From NCBI GenBank assembly GCA_030407505.1, contig JASDDH010000027.1, positions 1 through 50,815 on the forward strand: a DNA stretch of 50,815 nt, given 5' to 3'. The notes beneath the pieces were generated by a model. The model searched no databases. It saw nothing but the letters and a program-made list of their open reading frames with translations, and was not told where the DNA came from. This DNA is from Planococcus sp. APC 4015. Its GTDB lineage: Bacteria; Actinomycetota; Actinomycetes; Actinomycetales; Microbacteriaceae. Positions 1 to 7,900 of this stretch are shown here, piece after piece. Position 1 is the first letter of the stretch, and each line of letters opens with the position of its first letter. The translations under genes and the position numbers were made by a program.

Positions 1-1379
1 ACGTCCTCCGGGTGTGCCGCTGTCCGACGCAATTCCTGCGCCAGGAGTGAGCGGCCCGGGGTTGCGAGGGCATCGAAGCTGCCGGCGAGGCGCATCTTCA
101 GGCGCACTGTCTCGGTCGCCATGAACGCCTTCACATGACCCGGGGTGCGCGCCTCCTTCACCAGTCGCACCGACTTGCGGTGCGCTCGTCCGGTGATCGC
201 GTCGATCGTCGCGTTCAGCTCATCCCGCGGCGCGATCACGCCGCTACGCGCGAGAGCGCGCGTGGCGCCAGCGCGGAGATCGAACGAACTGAACCTGCCG
301 CCCGAGCGCGTGGACCGGTCATCCGCGTCCACGACCGCAGCGTCCGCAAGAAGGTCCAGGTCCAGGGTGTCGAGCGGAGTCGAGACGAGCGGAACCGGGG
401 CACGGTCGAGGGCAAGCCGCGGGTCAAGAGTCGCAAGCTCTTCGCGGACGGTCGCCTCCCAGGAATGCTCGTCGAGGCTGGCAGGCTTGTTCGGGCGCGA
501 CATCGCCCACGCGCGCCGGTCGATCTGCTGAAGGACTCGGATGCTGGGGCTCGCCCCCTCGTGCTCGGCACTCCACTCCGCGATCAGCTGCGCCCGGTTC
601 GCCTCGATCTGCGCCGACCGACGCGAGAAGGGCCGCACCACCCCCGCCAGTTCCGCAACCTCGCCGTCGCCATCGAGGGTGAACCCGTGGCGAGCGAGCG
701 CAGCAACCCACTCCGGATCGGTCCGCGCGGCGAGATCACCTTCGGCGTTGATCAACGTGTGCAACTTCATCGCCACCCGCGAGTCGACGTTGGACCATTT
801 GCCGTCGGCGCCGAGCACCTTCACGTTCAACCACAGGTGGCGGTGGGCGTGCGGGTCCAGCGCACGCGAGCGACGATGATCAAGCTCAACCACCTCGATG
901 CGGGTGATGTCCTCCCGGACGAGCCCGCCATGACCGCGGCGAGCGTTCAACTCATCGAGCCAAGTGGTCAGGATCCGATCACGCAGGCGGTCCTGCAGAG
1001 ACTCAAAAGCGGTCGCCAAATCCGCATACAGCAGCGCGGCGATACTGTACGACTTCGGGTGGTTCAGCGTCGCGTCAAGCAAGAGATCGGCATCCGCGCT
1101 AAGCCGCTGGGTTCCACGCTCCTCCCCCGTCACCGGATCGTAGCCGGTCAGCCACACCCGGAGGGCATCCGCGGACAGCTCATCGGCATGGATCGCACCC
1201 TCCTTCACCACGAAACGGGTGACGCTCGCATCGGCGGCATAGCTGTACGACTCAAGTGCGTCGGAGCCGGTCGAAACGTGCAGATGAGCGTCGCAGATCC
1301 CCTTCACGGCGTAGTCGATCGCACGCCGGACACCGCCTGATCCGGCGCCTCTCTTCCATCGCTGCATGCCTCCGCGCAT
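1..1379 (-). CDS. MobF-family conjugative relaxase, N-terminal part (cut by window edge)
   Basis: This is the N-terminal 459 residues of a TrwC/TraI-type relaxase, the nuclease that nicks oriT and leads the strand during conjugation. The open frame runs off the left edge, so any C-terminal helicase domain lies outside. The metal-binding histidine triad is visible as DPHAHRHLWLN (His 177, 179, 181). Upstream is the usual MobF segment, here LNHPKSYSIAALL (about residues 106-117). Candidate catalytic tyrosines are Tyr 45 and Tyr 47 in ESYSYAAD. The ATG at 1379 was chosen; a second in-frame ATG lies at 1367. The opposite strand also stays open but is an arginine-rich shadow. The gene indicates that the island is, or derives from, a conjugative or mobilisable element. 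The family assignment is firm; activity cannot be judged from a partial gene. Confidence 0.85.
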   Translation of the reverse strand, partial: MRGGMQRWKRGAGSGGVRRAIDYAVKGICDAHLHVSTGSDALESYSYAADASVTRFVVKEGAIHADELSADALRVWLTGYDPVTGEERGTQRLSADADLLLDATLNHPKSYSIAALLYADLATAFESLQDRLRDRILTTWLDELNARRGHGGLVREDITRIEVVELDHRRSRALDPHAHRHLWLNVKVLGADGKWSNVDSRVAMKLHTLINAEGDLAARTDPEWVAALARHGFTLDGDGEVAELAGVVRPFSRRSAQIEANRAQLIAEWSAEHEGASPSIRVLQQIDRRAWAMSRPNKPASLDEHSWEATVREELATLDPRLALDRAPVPLVSTPLDTLDLDLLADAAVVDADDRSTRSGGRFSSFDLRAGATRALARSGVIAPRDELNATIDAITGRAHRKSVRLVKEARTPGHVKAFMATETVRLKMRLAGSFDALATPGRSLLAQELRRTAAHPED

Positions 1380-1893
1380 GGCGCCAGGCTAAGACCTTAT
1401 TCACGGACTGGCCAGGTATTTTTCACGTCTGGAGGTATGTGTAGCGGGATGCTTCAGGATGACGCCCGGCCTCCGCCCTCACCCAATGGTGCCTGCGTGC
1501 ATCACTTTTTCTCTTTCCTTCTTCGGTGGAGAGGACGAGGGCAGGTAGGTAATCGGTGCGAGGAGTCGAGTGAGGACAGGGGGCGAAGCAGGGGAGCGGC
1601 GACGCGGATCATCCGAGGGGATATCGCGTGCGTTAGAGGCAGCTGAGCGGGCAGAGTGTCCGGGCGGGCTAAACGTGCATCCGGCTCCCACCACACGCAG
1701 CGAGCGGAGTCGATCTTCCTTGAGTGACCTCACAGGCGGCGAGGCACCTGTCCGGCGACATTCGATGGGGTGCGCGCCGGCCGACCGAATTGCGAACATC
1801 AACCCAGCCGCACTGAGGGTCGCTTCGCGCTCTGCTTTGTTGGTCGAATCCAACTGGCTGAGAAGTGAGGTCGGATGAATGGACGGCCCAACC
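1380..1893. other. Intergenic region upstream of the relaxase, possible oriT zone
   Basis: No convincing gene is present in these 514 bases. The segment at 1398-1440 holds two similar pieces, TTATTCACG and TTTTTCACG, each followed by a CTGG-containing stretch. MobF elements usually carry oriT directly upstream of the relaxase gene, so this is the natural place for it, but no nic site can be identified by eye. A reverse-strand frame beginning with TTG at 1853 (MDSTNKAEREATLSAAG) could be a gene remnant; it has no promoter or ribosome binding site that I can support. Confidence 0.4.
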
Positions 1894-2772
1894 TCAACGC
1901 GTTGCCGTTTCGAGCCTGCTGAGCCGGTCGGCTTGGAACTTTGCGAAGGCGGCGACCTCTTTTTCGAGGATGCGGCCGTCCGTCAAGACGCGCACCTGAA
2001 CAACGAGATTGCCGCGCTGCAAGTCCCATACATAGGACCGCCAGCGCGCTCCTGGAGTCCCCTCGCGCACCCAGCCCACTGCAGCAACTTCGTCTGGAAC
2101 ATCGATAGCTGCTTGCGAGGTGATCTGCACGAGAGTCGTATCCAGCCCACCCGCCGACGGTACTTCGAGGTCCTGCCAGGGACACGCGGCCACCCGACCG
2201 TGCAGATCGCGCATGAACGTGCTCGCCTCTTCACTGGTTTCGAATTCGCGAGCCGCGATATCCATCGTCTCGTCACCGGTCTGCCACGTCTGCACCCAAC
2301 TGATCGGGTCATCTGACGTGGCGTCAGGCCCAACGGCGAAGTACGGCGCATTGCCGGTGAAAAACGCGCACTGACCGTCACCACCCACTTCCAGCCACTG
2401 CTCGCCGACGTTCGGCGCAACAGCGGCCACGGTGCTCGGCTCGAACTCGCCCACACCGCGCAGCTCGCCGCCGATCGAAAGCTGGGACGCATCCTCGGCG
2501 GTCACCGCCATCGAATCTGCGGACTCCAGCCCGAGGCAGCGTTCGGGGCAGGCCAGCGGCGCCTTCGCGTCCGGCTGCTGCGCGGGGCCACTGAGGAACG
2601 GCTGGTCGGGACTGGTCTCGCTGACACTGTGTCCGATGTAGGCGACGATGCCCACAACGGCAAGAGCGGGAACGGCGAGGACTGTCACTGCGCCGAGCGC
2701 AATCAGCGCGCACGCCCACCACCGCAAGCCACCCTTCTTGGCCTGTCCAATGTCAGCAACGCTCTCGCTCAT
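1894..2772 (-). CDS. Membrane-anchored protein with PknH-like extracellular sensor domain
   Basis: The 292-residue product has a short basic cytoplasmic N-terminus, one membrane segment (about residues 17-40) and a long extracytoplasmic domain. That domain has the composition and layout of the PknH_C/sensor family of actinobacteria: paired cysteines (CPERC, CAFF, AACPW), a WVQTW segment and an AVGWVREG strand. Such domains are thought to sense or bind ligands outside the cell, and here there is no kinase domain. The start was set at the ATG at 2772 because a GATGAT -10 box lies six bases before it, giving a leaderless mRNA. An in-frame GTG at 2805 is the alternative. It is a single-gene unit with a cassette-site repeat upstream at 2940. 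The family call is by pattern only. Confidence 0.72.
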   Translation of the reverse strand: MSESVADIGQAKKGGLRWWACALIALGAVTVLAVPALAVVGIVAYIGHSVSETSPDQPFLSGPAQQPDAKAPLACPERCLGLESADSMAVTAEDASQLSIGGELRGVGEFEPSTVAAVAPNVGEQWLEVGGDGQCAFFTGNAPYFAVGPDATSDDPISWVQTWQTGDETMDIAAREFETSEEASTFMRDLHGRVAACPWQDLEVPSAGGLDTTLVQITSQAAIDVPDEVAAVGWVREGTPGARWRSYVWDLQRGNLVVQVRVLTDGRILEKEVAAFAKFQADRLSRLETATR

Positions 2773-2939
2773 TTGAACATCATCGTTTAATGACGGGGCG
2801 GACACGAAGAACTCACGAACTAGCCCCTTACTTCACTCGTCACACGAGGCGCAGCACCCGACCCAGTCGCAGGCCAAAGCCAATTCGACACCACGACTTC
2901 GTCTCCCGCTACGTCCACGGCCAACCGCCACGAAAAGGA

Positions 2940-2965
2940 GCCCGCTAACCGACCGGCGTTCGGGC
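2940..2965 (+). repeat. Cassette-site repeat, good match
   Basis: It reads GCCCGCTAACCGACCGGCGT then TCGGGC. GCCCG (2940-2944) can pair with CGGGC (2961-2965), and the inner CCG-N5-CGG is intact. It lies 22 bases past the 3' end of the reverse-strand kinase gene. Confidence 0.75.
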
Positions 2966-2987
2966 ATGGGGTTGCTCGCGATCGGTC

Positions 2988-3512
2988 TCAGGGCTGGATG
3001 GCCGGCGGGGGTCGGAGTCGCGAGAAGATGGCGTTCGCGATGTGCTGTATCGACTCGCTGGCGTTTACTCGCAGTTGCACGTCCTCCCACGGCTCGAAGG
3101 AAGCGCGACGAATGCTGATGTCTTCCCAGCTCGGCTCGTGAACGTTCGCGAGGTTTCGGGTTCGACCTTCTAGCCGTCGGCGATGTTCTACCTCGTCATC
3201 CAGGGTGAGGAGAACGAAGATCAACGGGACGTCCGCGGTCGCTGCTGCGCGGCGCCAAGTATCGCGCGCGGGCTCGCTGTCGTTGACGGCATCGACCACG
3301 ACGATGCGCCCCAGGTCGAGGTTCTGCTCGGCCGCGGCTCGCACGGCTTCGTACGCGGCGACGCCTGTCGCCCACGAACGCGCGAGTCCGGCGCCCAGAA
3401 GAGCATCCTCAACGGTGTCGATCGAGAGATGGACGGCTTCGGCGGCACGAGCAACCACGGCGGCGACAGCCGACTTGCCCGTGCCAGGAAGTCCGGAGAT
3501 CACAACCAGCAT
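2988..3512 (-). CDS. P-loop kinase-like AAA protein
   Basis: The 174-residue protein begins directly with a Walker A nucleotide-binding loop, MLVVISGLPGTGKSAVAA (residues 1-18). It continues with the small-molecule kinase pattern: HLSIDTVEDALLG, IVVVDAVNDSEPARDTWRRAA (a Walker B-like strand) and a lid-like RRLEGRTR segment. This fits the zeta-toxin/gluconate-kinase-like AAA_33 group, which phosphorylates small molecules; the substrate cannot be inferred. The ATG at 3512 is chosen because the P-loop starts there and a GAGAAT box sits six bases upstream. The frame stays open for 73 more codons upstream, but that stretch is arginine-rich and lacks family features. No antitoxin-like partner is adjacent. 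Confidence 0.8.
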   Translation of the reverse strand: MLVVISGLPGTGKSAVAAVVARAAEAVHLSIDTVEDALLGAGLARSWATGVAAYEAVRAAAEQNLDLGRIVVVDAVNDSEPARDTWRRAAATADVPLIFVLLTLDDEVEHRRRLEGRTRNLANVHEPSWEDISIRRASFEPWEDVQLRVNASESIQHIANAIFSRLRPPPAIQP

Positions 3513-3806
3513 GGGCCCATTCTCCGCCGCAGCGAACCACGGAGGAACGGCTCGAGCGAGTGTTGGCGCCGATCTCGACGAGCGAGCCGATGAGGACCGG
3601 GGTCGGAAGGCGCGGCGGAGCAACATCGTTTCCCAGAAGTACCGGCACTTGCACGCAATCGTTCTTACCGGAAACCAACGCTCGGTTGAGGACCCGTATC
3701 CGCGCGCGAAGCGCAGTGCGGCTGCGCGCAAAGAGACCCATCCATGTCAGGGGCGTGGGCTGACGGGTCGCGGGATCCAGCGGGGCCACACGCTACTCTG
3801 AGCGGC

Positions 3807-4340
3807 GTGGGAGCAGAATCCTCAGGTATGAGTCATTGGGCACTTCGACTGAGCCAGCGCGTAGACGAGTGGGAGCGAGATCTCGGCGCTGGCTCTCAAC
3901 GCGTGGTTACCGGGGCCACCTTCCTCTTGGGCTCATCGGGGATCGTCGCGTCGCTCGCCGGCACGCTCGTACGAGGCCCGCTCGCATGGCTGACCGTGGC
4001 TGGCGCTCTTCTGCTGCTGGTTTCTATCGCGACGGGCTTGTTCGCCCTGATCAGCCCTCAGCAGAGGTGGTCATTTGAGCATCTCGGAGCGGCGATCACT
4101 TCCGATTGGGACGCCGAGGCGGAGGCCATCGATCTTGCGATCATCCAGTCCCGCATTGATGGACTGACCGATCGTGAGCGACAGCAGGCCCGGGCGCTCA
4201 ATGCCATCCGAATCGGCATGATTGCCTTCGTAGTGGCGATTCTGCTCATAGTGGCGGGTCAGCTGATGTCCAGACTGGGCACAACCGTCGACGGGCCCAC
4301 CCCCATCTATATCTGTTCCGATCCAACATGCTCGACGTGA
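3807..4340 (+). CDS. Hypothetical membrane protein
   Basis: The 177-residue product has no family I recognise. Three hydrophobic segments lie near residues 35-55, 60-82 and 135-157, and between the second and third is a charged helical stretch (DRERQQARALNAIR). The tail carries two cysteines (YICSDPTCST). The GTG at 3807 is preferred because TACTCT lies seven bases upstream, matching the leaderless pattern of the neighbours; an in-frame ATG lies at 3828. It is a single-gene unit followed by a cassette-site repeat at 4414. Confidence 0.7.
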   Translation: MGAESSGMSHWALRLSQRVDEWERDLGAGSQRVVTGATFLLGSSGIVASLAGTLVRGPLAWLTVAGALLLLVSIATGLFALISPQQRWSFEHLGAAITSDWDAEAEAIDLAIIQSRIDGLTDRERQQARALNAIRIGMIAFVVAILLIVAGQLMSRLGTTVDGPTPIYICSDPTCST

Positions 4341-4413
4341 CAGACTTCTGAGTCCGCGTCGCCGAGGCCGGTCCGGTCAGGGAGGCAGGGACGGCGGAGT
4401 GAGGATGCCATTC

Positions 4414-4446
4414 GTGCACTGCGCGCAGGGCGACCGGCTTGCGAGC
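4414..4446 (+). repeat. Cassette-site repeat, good match
   Basis: GTGCACTGCGCGCAGGGCGA is followed by CCGGCTTGCGAGC. It shares an extended GTGCAC-YGC lead with the copies at 22115 and 31896. It lies between convergent genes, 17 bases past the 3' end of the reverse-strand gene. Confidence 0.75.
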
Positions 4447-4462
4447 GACGCGACGCCTAGCT

Positions 4463-5452
4463 TCAGGGGACTTCGGGTACGTGGGGTCGGAAGCGTGCAG
4501 CGACCGGCGATGTGGATCTCAAACATCCACGGATGATTGCGTCGCTATCGACGGTGCCTCGGCCGACGCCGGATCGTTCGAGGTCTAGATCATCGTCGAG
4601 GTTGACGATGGGGTGGGTGACCGGCGGCCCGTCATGGCCGATCGTGTCGTGAGCCCACGCCGATAGCTGCCTCGCGGTGAGCGTGCCGTGCGCGTAGCGA
4701 AGGGCGTAACGGCGGACGGTGAGAATGGTCGCGTCGGACTCTGTCATCGAGGGGTAGTTCGGGTCCAGTGCGGTGAGCGTCTCATCGAGCAGCTGACCCA
4801 GTTCGAAAGGTCCGGTGGTCAGCGGAAGGCCGGCCAGCTCGCGAAGCGGTCCGTTGTCCAGCCCAGCAAGCAAGCCGGCCACGGCCGCGTCGACGGCGAT
4901 CTTGGCTGCGGGCTCCCTCCTGGTCCAGAGCGGTCGGGCATAGGTCAACTCATCAAGTGCCGCCTCGCGCGGGCTTAACGCCGCGGCCTCGTCTGTGCCG
5001 GTTCGTGCTCCGCTGAGTTGAGCGAGAAGGTACCTGTTTCGGCGCCGGACGAGTCGCCGGAGATAGGGCACCAGAATCACCTTCTCGACGGCACGACCAA
5101 AGATGGGCGAGGACAGCGAGATCGTGTCCGACATCCGCGTGGCCTCACCCCGCTGTTCGAACAGGTGCTCATGCTCGAAGCTACGGAATGGTCCGCGAAC
5201 TGGTCGGTCGACGAACCGGATCGGCCGGTCAAGCTCGGAAATCTCTGAGGTCATCGTGAACCAGACGCCGAAGTGGCGGGCGCGCCACGTCACCTTCTCA
5301 CCCAAACCGATCGCTCCGGTAACAACGCCGTCGATCGCCTGCTCGCCAGCCTCCTTCATCGAGCCGAGATGCACGTCGACGTTCAGCGATAGGTCGAACA
5401 GCACGGCAGCATCGCATGCCGCCTCGGTGACGACCACGAAGCTACTGGGCAT
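4463..5452 (-). CDS. SRPBCC-domain protein with an extra C-terminal domain
   Basis: The first 145 or so residues of this 329-residue protein look like an SRPBCC/START-like ligand-binding fold. It opens FVVVTEAACDAAVLFDLSLNVD, then has strands ending VTWRARHFG and ITEL-type pairs, a hydrophobic FEHEHLFEQRG strand, and a long C-terminal helix after PIFGRAVEKVILVPYL. The remaining 180 residues form a separate mostly helical domain (KIAVDAAVAGLLAGLDNGPL, then ELGQLLDETLTAL) that I do not recognise. Fusion of the two is unusual. The ATG at 5452 follows GATGAT by six bases; an upstream in-frame GTG is at 5473. The function is unknown. Confidence 0.7.
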   Translation of the reverse strand: MPSSFVVVTEAACDAAVLFDLSLNVDVHLGSMKEAGEQAIDGVVTGAIGLGEKVTWRARHFGVWFTMTSEISELDRPIRFVDRPVRGPFRSFEHEHLFEQRGEATRMSDTISLSSPIFGRAVEKVILVPYLRRLVRRRNRYLLAQLSGARTGTDEAAALSPREAALDELTYARPLWTRREPAAKIAVDAAVAGLLAGLDNGPLRELAGLPLTTGPFELGQLLDETLTALDPNYPSMTESDATILTVRRYALRYAHGTLTARQLSAWAHDTIGHDGPPVTHPIVNLDDDLDLERSGVGRGTVDSDAIIRGCLRSTSPVAARFRPHVPEVP

Positions 5453-5546
5453 ACCACCATCATCGCCCAGCACATCTCGCGCGCCCGGCGCCGCAAAGAA
5501 TGACGGGTCAGGAGGTCGAAGACCGCCCGCTGGTGGACGGAAATGA

Positions 5547-5572
5547 GCCCGCTAACCGACCGACTTCCGGGC
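5547..5572 (+). repeat. Cassette-site repeat, good match
   Basis: GCCCGCTAACCGACCGACTT is followed by CCGGGC. It is almost identical to the copy at 2940 over the first 17 bases. It sits between divergent genes, where a terminator would not be expected. Confidence 0.78.
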
Positions 5573-5726
5573 GAGCCGGGTCGGTCCAACTGAGAAGGGC
5601 CCGTGCTCGCAGCTACCATACCGGCCGAGGCGGGGGTTGGCGCACGGGACGTCTCCGTACTGGATACTCTCTCTTCCACACGACTCGCCTGTTTGCCAGA
5701 GCGACGACAGCAAGCGTTGGAGCACC

Positions 5727-6227
5727 TTGACCGAAGAGCCCACGACCAAACGGACATACAGCGGTCGCCAGCACGTCCCGGAGGACCACGGCCGCCACCG
5801 GCGGCACGCTCTCATCGCGGTAGCCGTGTTCGTACTTATGTTTTTCGGACTGCCCGCACTCATCCTCGTCGTGATCTTCATGGCGCCGACGGGTGAGCAG
5901 GGTGAGACCACCATCAACGTGGGCGGAGATCTGAGGGGCGACGGCTTCACCATCCGCAGCCAAGGAGCTGCCTGGAGCGATCCCGCCGAGGCCAGTTCCT
6001 GGATCGAACTGACGATCGATGGGCGTACCACTGGGCCTGAGATTCCATTGATCACAGCCCAGATCGGGACAGACGGGCCCAAGTGCAAAAGCGAGGAAGG
6101 TGCGTGGTGGCACCCCAGCCTCAGAAACTACGAAACGCAGACCTTCGTCGTTCTCCTCAGGTGTTCGCCTTTCGTACCCCTCTCACAGTTCCACGCCAAC
6201 AAGCCTGCAACTATCGCCGACCACTGA
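5727..6227 (+). CDS. Hypothetical single-pass membrane protein
   Basis: The 166-residue product has a hydrophilic N-terminus, one strong membrane segment (about residues 29-51, ALIAVAVFVLMFFGLPALI) and an extracytoplasmic part of about 110 residues with two cysteines. I do not recognise a family. The TTG at 5727 is chosen because GGAG lies five bases before it and the protein then starts shortly before the membrane segment. A likely -10 (TACTCT) lies near 5664, so this unit has a leader of about 55 bases rather than a leaderless start. The frame is open further upstream to 5637. Confidence 0.62.
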   Translation: MTEEPTTKRTYSGRQHVPEDHGRHRRHALIAVAVFVLMFFGLPALILVVIFMAPTGEQGETTINVGGDLRGDGFTIRSQGAAWSDPAEASSWIELTIDGRTTGPEIPLITAQIGTDGPKCKSEEGAWWHPSLRNYETQTFVVLLRCSPFVPLSQFHANKPATIADH

Positions 6228-6279
6228 CGGAGGGTCCCGCTCCCATACGCGGTTGCCGACTGGCTACTACGCTCGCCCT

Positions 6280-6504
6280 ATGGCAGCGCGGGTTTTGAAG
6301 CAAGGGGATGTTGTCCGTACACCGGGCGGACAAATGGGACGGGTCTTGCGACGGTCGAAGACAATCTTTCAATGGCTTGACTACACGCGATATGACCTCG
6401 ACGGTGAGGCTGACGTCATTGTCTACACGATTCTTCTAGACGACGGCGAGGTGCGGCTGTACAGCTATGCCGCGCTCGCGGCGACCAATAACCCACCGGC
6501 ATAG
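6280..6504 (+). CDS. Small hypothetical protein, SH3-like
   Basis: The 74-residue product starts MAARVLKQGDVVRTPGGQMGRV, a pattern of short beta strands and glycines typical of small SH3-like or carrier-fold proteins. It continues with WLDYTRYDLDGEADVIVYTILLDDGEVRLYSYAAL. It has no membrane segment or catalytic motif. The ATG at 6280 follows TACGCT by six bases, a clear leaderless promoter. It lies 52 bases after the previous gene with no clear site between them. Confidence 0.7.
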   Translation: MAARVLKQGDVVRTPGGQMGRVLRRSKTIFQWLDYTRYDLDGEADVIVYTILLDDGEVRLYSYAALAATNNPPA

Positions 6505-6644
6505 CGCGTGAGCCTACGTCGCGACGACGCCAAGCGACAGGCAGCACTGGGCGGTGTTGGGACTGCTGCAAACTTCCCCACGGCGTGGACTGATCGCACG
6601 TTGCCCCGCTAAGCGGGACCAACGTCGACGATCGCGTGACCATT

Positions 6645-6670
6645 CGCTCTAATGAACCGGCATCCGGGCT
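6645..6670 (+). repeat. Cassette-site repeat, moderate match
   Basis: CGCTCTAATGAACCGGCATC is followed by CGGGCT. CCG-N5-CGG is intact. It lies between convergent genes, 33 bases from the 3' end of the reverse-strand gene at 6704. Confidence 0.6.
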
Positions 6671-6703
6671 GACCGTGCGCCATCTAAGTGGATGGATGGG
6701 GCG

Positions 6704-6991
6704 TCATCTCTTTGGTGGACGCTTCCGGTCGGAGGCCGCGCCAGAAACTCCGAAGTACACCATCACTGCGAAGCCCAACAAGCCCGCCAGACTGAGGGCC
6801 CCGAAGAACGCAACAGTGGCGAAAGCTGGTAGATCGATCCAGCGGCCAAAGGAAATCCACTGGAGAAAGTCGCCGTCAGCAGACTGCCAAGAGGCGACCG
6901 TGGCCCCCGCGCAGACGACGCCCAAAGCCAAAGAGCCAAGCGCGGTCAGGATCACCGCCACCGCGCCGTCCTCTTTCGGCATGAACACCAC
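6704..6991 (-). CDS. Small hypothetical membrane protein (2 TM)
   Basis: The 95-residue product has two hydrophobic segments (about residues 10-34 and 55-82) around a short loop rich in Trp and Asp, and ends in a basic tail (SDRKRPPKR), so the C-terminus should be cytoplasmic. The GTG at 6991 is preferred because TAACCT lies six bases before it; ATG at 6982 is also possible. It is a single-gene unit of the small membrane-protein kind common in this array. Confidence 0.7.
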   Translation of the reverse strand: MVFMPKEDGAVAVILTALGSLALGVVCAGATVASWQSADGDFLQWISFGRWIDLPAFATVAFFGALSLAGLLGFAVMVYFGVSGAASDRKRPPKR

Positions 6992-7069
6992 GGCGTCAGG
7001 TTACGTCAAGCGCAGGACAGTCAATGCGCACCTGCGGTACGTATGCCGCGAGATTCCCGCACACGTGCG

Positions 7070-7267
7070 CTACTGATTCTTCTTTGTGGAGGACAGCCAC
7101 AGTCCGCGGAACAACGCGACGAAGACAACGGCCATGCTGACTGCCCACAGCGCAAGGCCCAACACCTGCCAAGGTGGCGAGAGCAACATGAACCCGGCCA
7201 TTCCCAACACTCAGGCCGCCAAGGCGATGACCTGGACCACAAGAAGCTGCTTGGCTGAGTTCCACAT
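7070..7267 (-). pseudogene. Small 2-TM protein gene broken by a nonsense codon
   Basis: From ATG at 7267 the frame gives MWNSAKQLLVVQVIALAA, then a TGA at 7211-7213. It then continues without a break as VLGMAGFMLLSPPWQVLGLA and on to a final TAG at 7070, ending in FRGLWLSSTKKNQ. Without the TGA it would be a 65-residue protein with two membrane helices and a basic tail, like its neighbours. A TAGGCT -10 box lies seven bases upstream of the ATG. A single base change would explain the stop. Translation could restart at GTG 7210 or ATG 7201. Recoding at TGA is not suggested by anything I see. Confidence 0.6.
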
Positions 7268-7277
7268 GCGGACGAGC

Positions 7278-7688
7278 CTAACGGGGCGGCGTTGCCACTC
7301 CGTGGCCAATCGCTGGCCACGCGCTCCCCCGTATCCACGCGGGAAGCCTCTGATTATCAAGAGAATGCGAGGCGTTCGACTTCGTGCAAGAATTCCGACG
7401 GATTGGCTTCGAGCCAGCATTGTGGATATCTATCCTCACGTCTGCGAAGCCCGCAAGCTCCTCTTCAGGATCCTGCGCCAAGGTCATGGTCGGTACATGG
7501 TGCGCACTTACGGCGCGAGCCAACTCCGTCTCGCGATCACGTTCCGCGTTCCGAAGAACGATGAACGTCGCGAGAAGCGCTCCGAGTGTAGCGATCGCCG
7601 CGAACGAATCCGCGGCGCTGCCCCAGACCCATTCGCCATAGCCGAAGAACTGTGCCGCGGAGTTCCACCAGTTGGCCCACCACCCCAT
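7278..7688 (-). CDS. Hypothetical membrane protein, 3' end probably replaced
   Basis: The 136-residue frame starts MGWWANWWNSAAQFFGYGEW, has one membrane segment (about residues 27-47) and a charged helix (LRNAERDRETELARA). It then enters a beta-rich domain at DVRIDIHNAGSKPI, a type of start common in actinobacterial membrane proteins whose domain runs much further. Here the sequence turns low-complexity and basic right after NAGSKPI. In another frame SEFLHEVERLAFS and a stop follow. I read this as a loss or frameshift of the 3' part. The ATG at 7688 follows TACGCT by six bases. Confidence 0.55.
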   Translation of the reverse strand: MGWWANWWNSAAQFFGYGEWVWGSAADSFAAIATLGALLATFIVLRNAERDRETELARAVSAHHVPTMTLAQDPEEELAGFADVRIDIHNAGSKPIRRNSCTKSNASHSLDNQRLPAWIRGSAWPAIGHGVATPPR

Positions 7689-7794
7689 CCCGTGAGCGTA
7701 GCGCCGCTCATTGCGCGGGTTTGCGACGAGCGTTCTCCTCGCGGTCACGCCCAATCATCAGGCCGACCTCGTTCAAACACGACGGTCGAGCGAT

Positions 7795-7824
7795 CCTTCC
7801 GCGCGACCGACCTCCCGCTGCCGT
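7795..7824 (+). repeat. Possible cassette-site repeat, weak match
   Basis: TTCCGCGCGACCGACCTCCC is followed by GCTGCCG. The position between divergent genes fits the series, but TAAC and CGG are not conserved. Confidence 0.35.
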
Positions 7825-7900
7825 GAAATGCCCACAGACGAACCACCCTAGGGGCGATCCCGACGCAGGCATGTCCAAATCTGGCGATACGGTCGGTCGC

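Noticed and set aside
135..1340. 401-codon open frame on the + strand
   Set aside because: Arginine-rich, with no family features, and antisense to the relaxase frame that contains the HxHxH motif; it is a GC-rich shadow.
2988..3512. A zeta-toxin with its antitoxin
   Set aside because: The P-loop kinase fits a broad family, and no small antitoxin gene lies next to it in the same direction.
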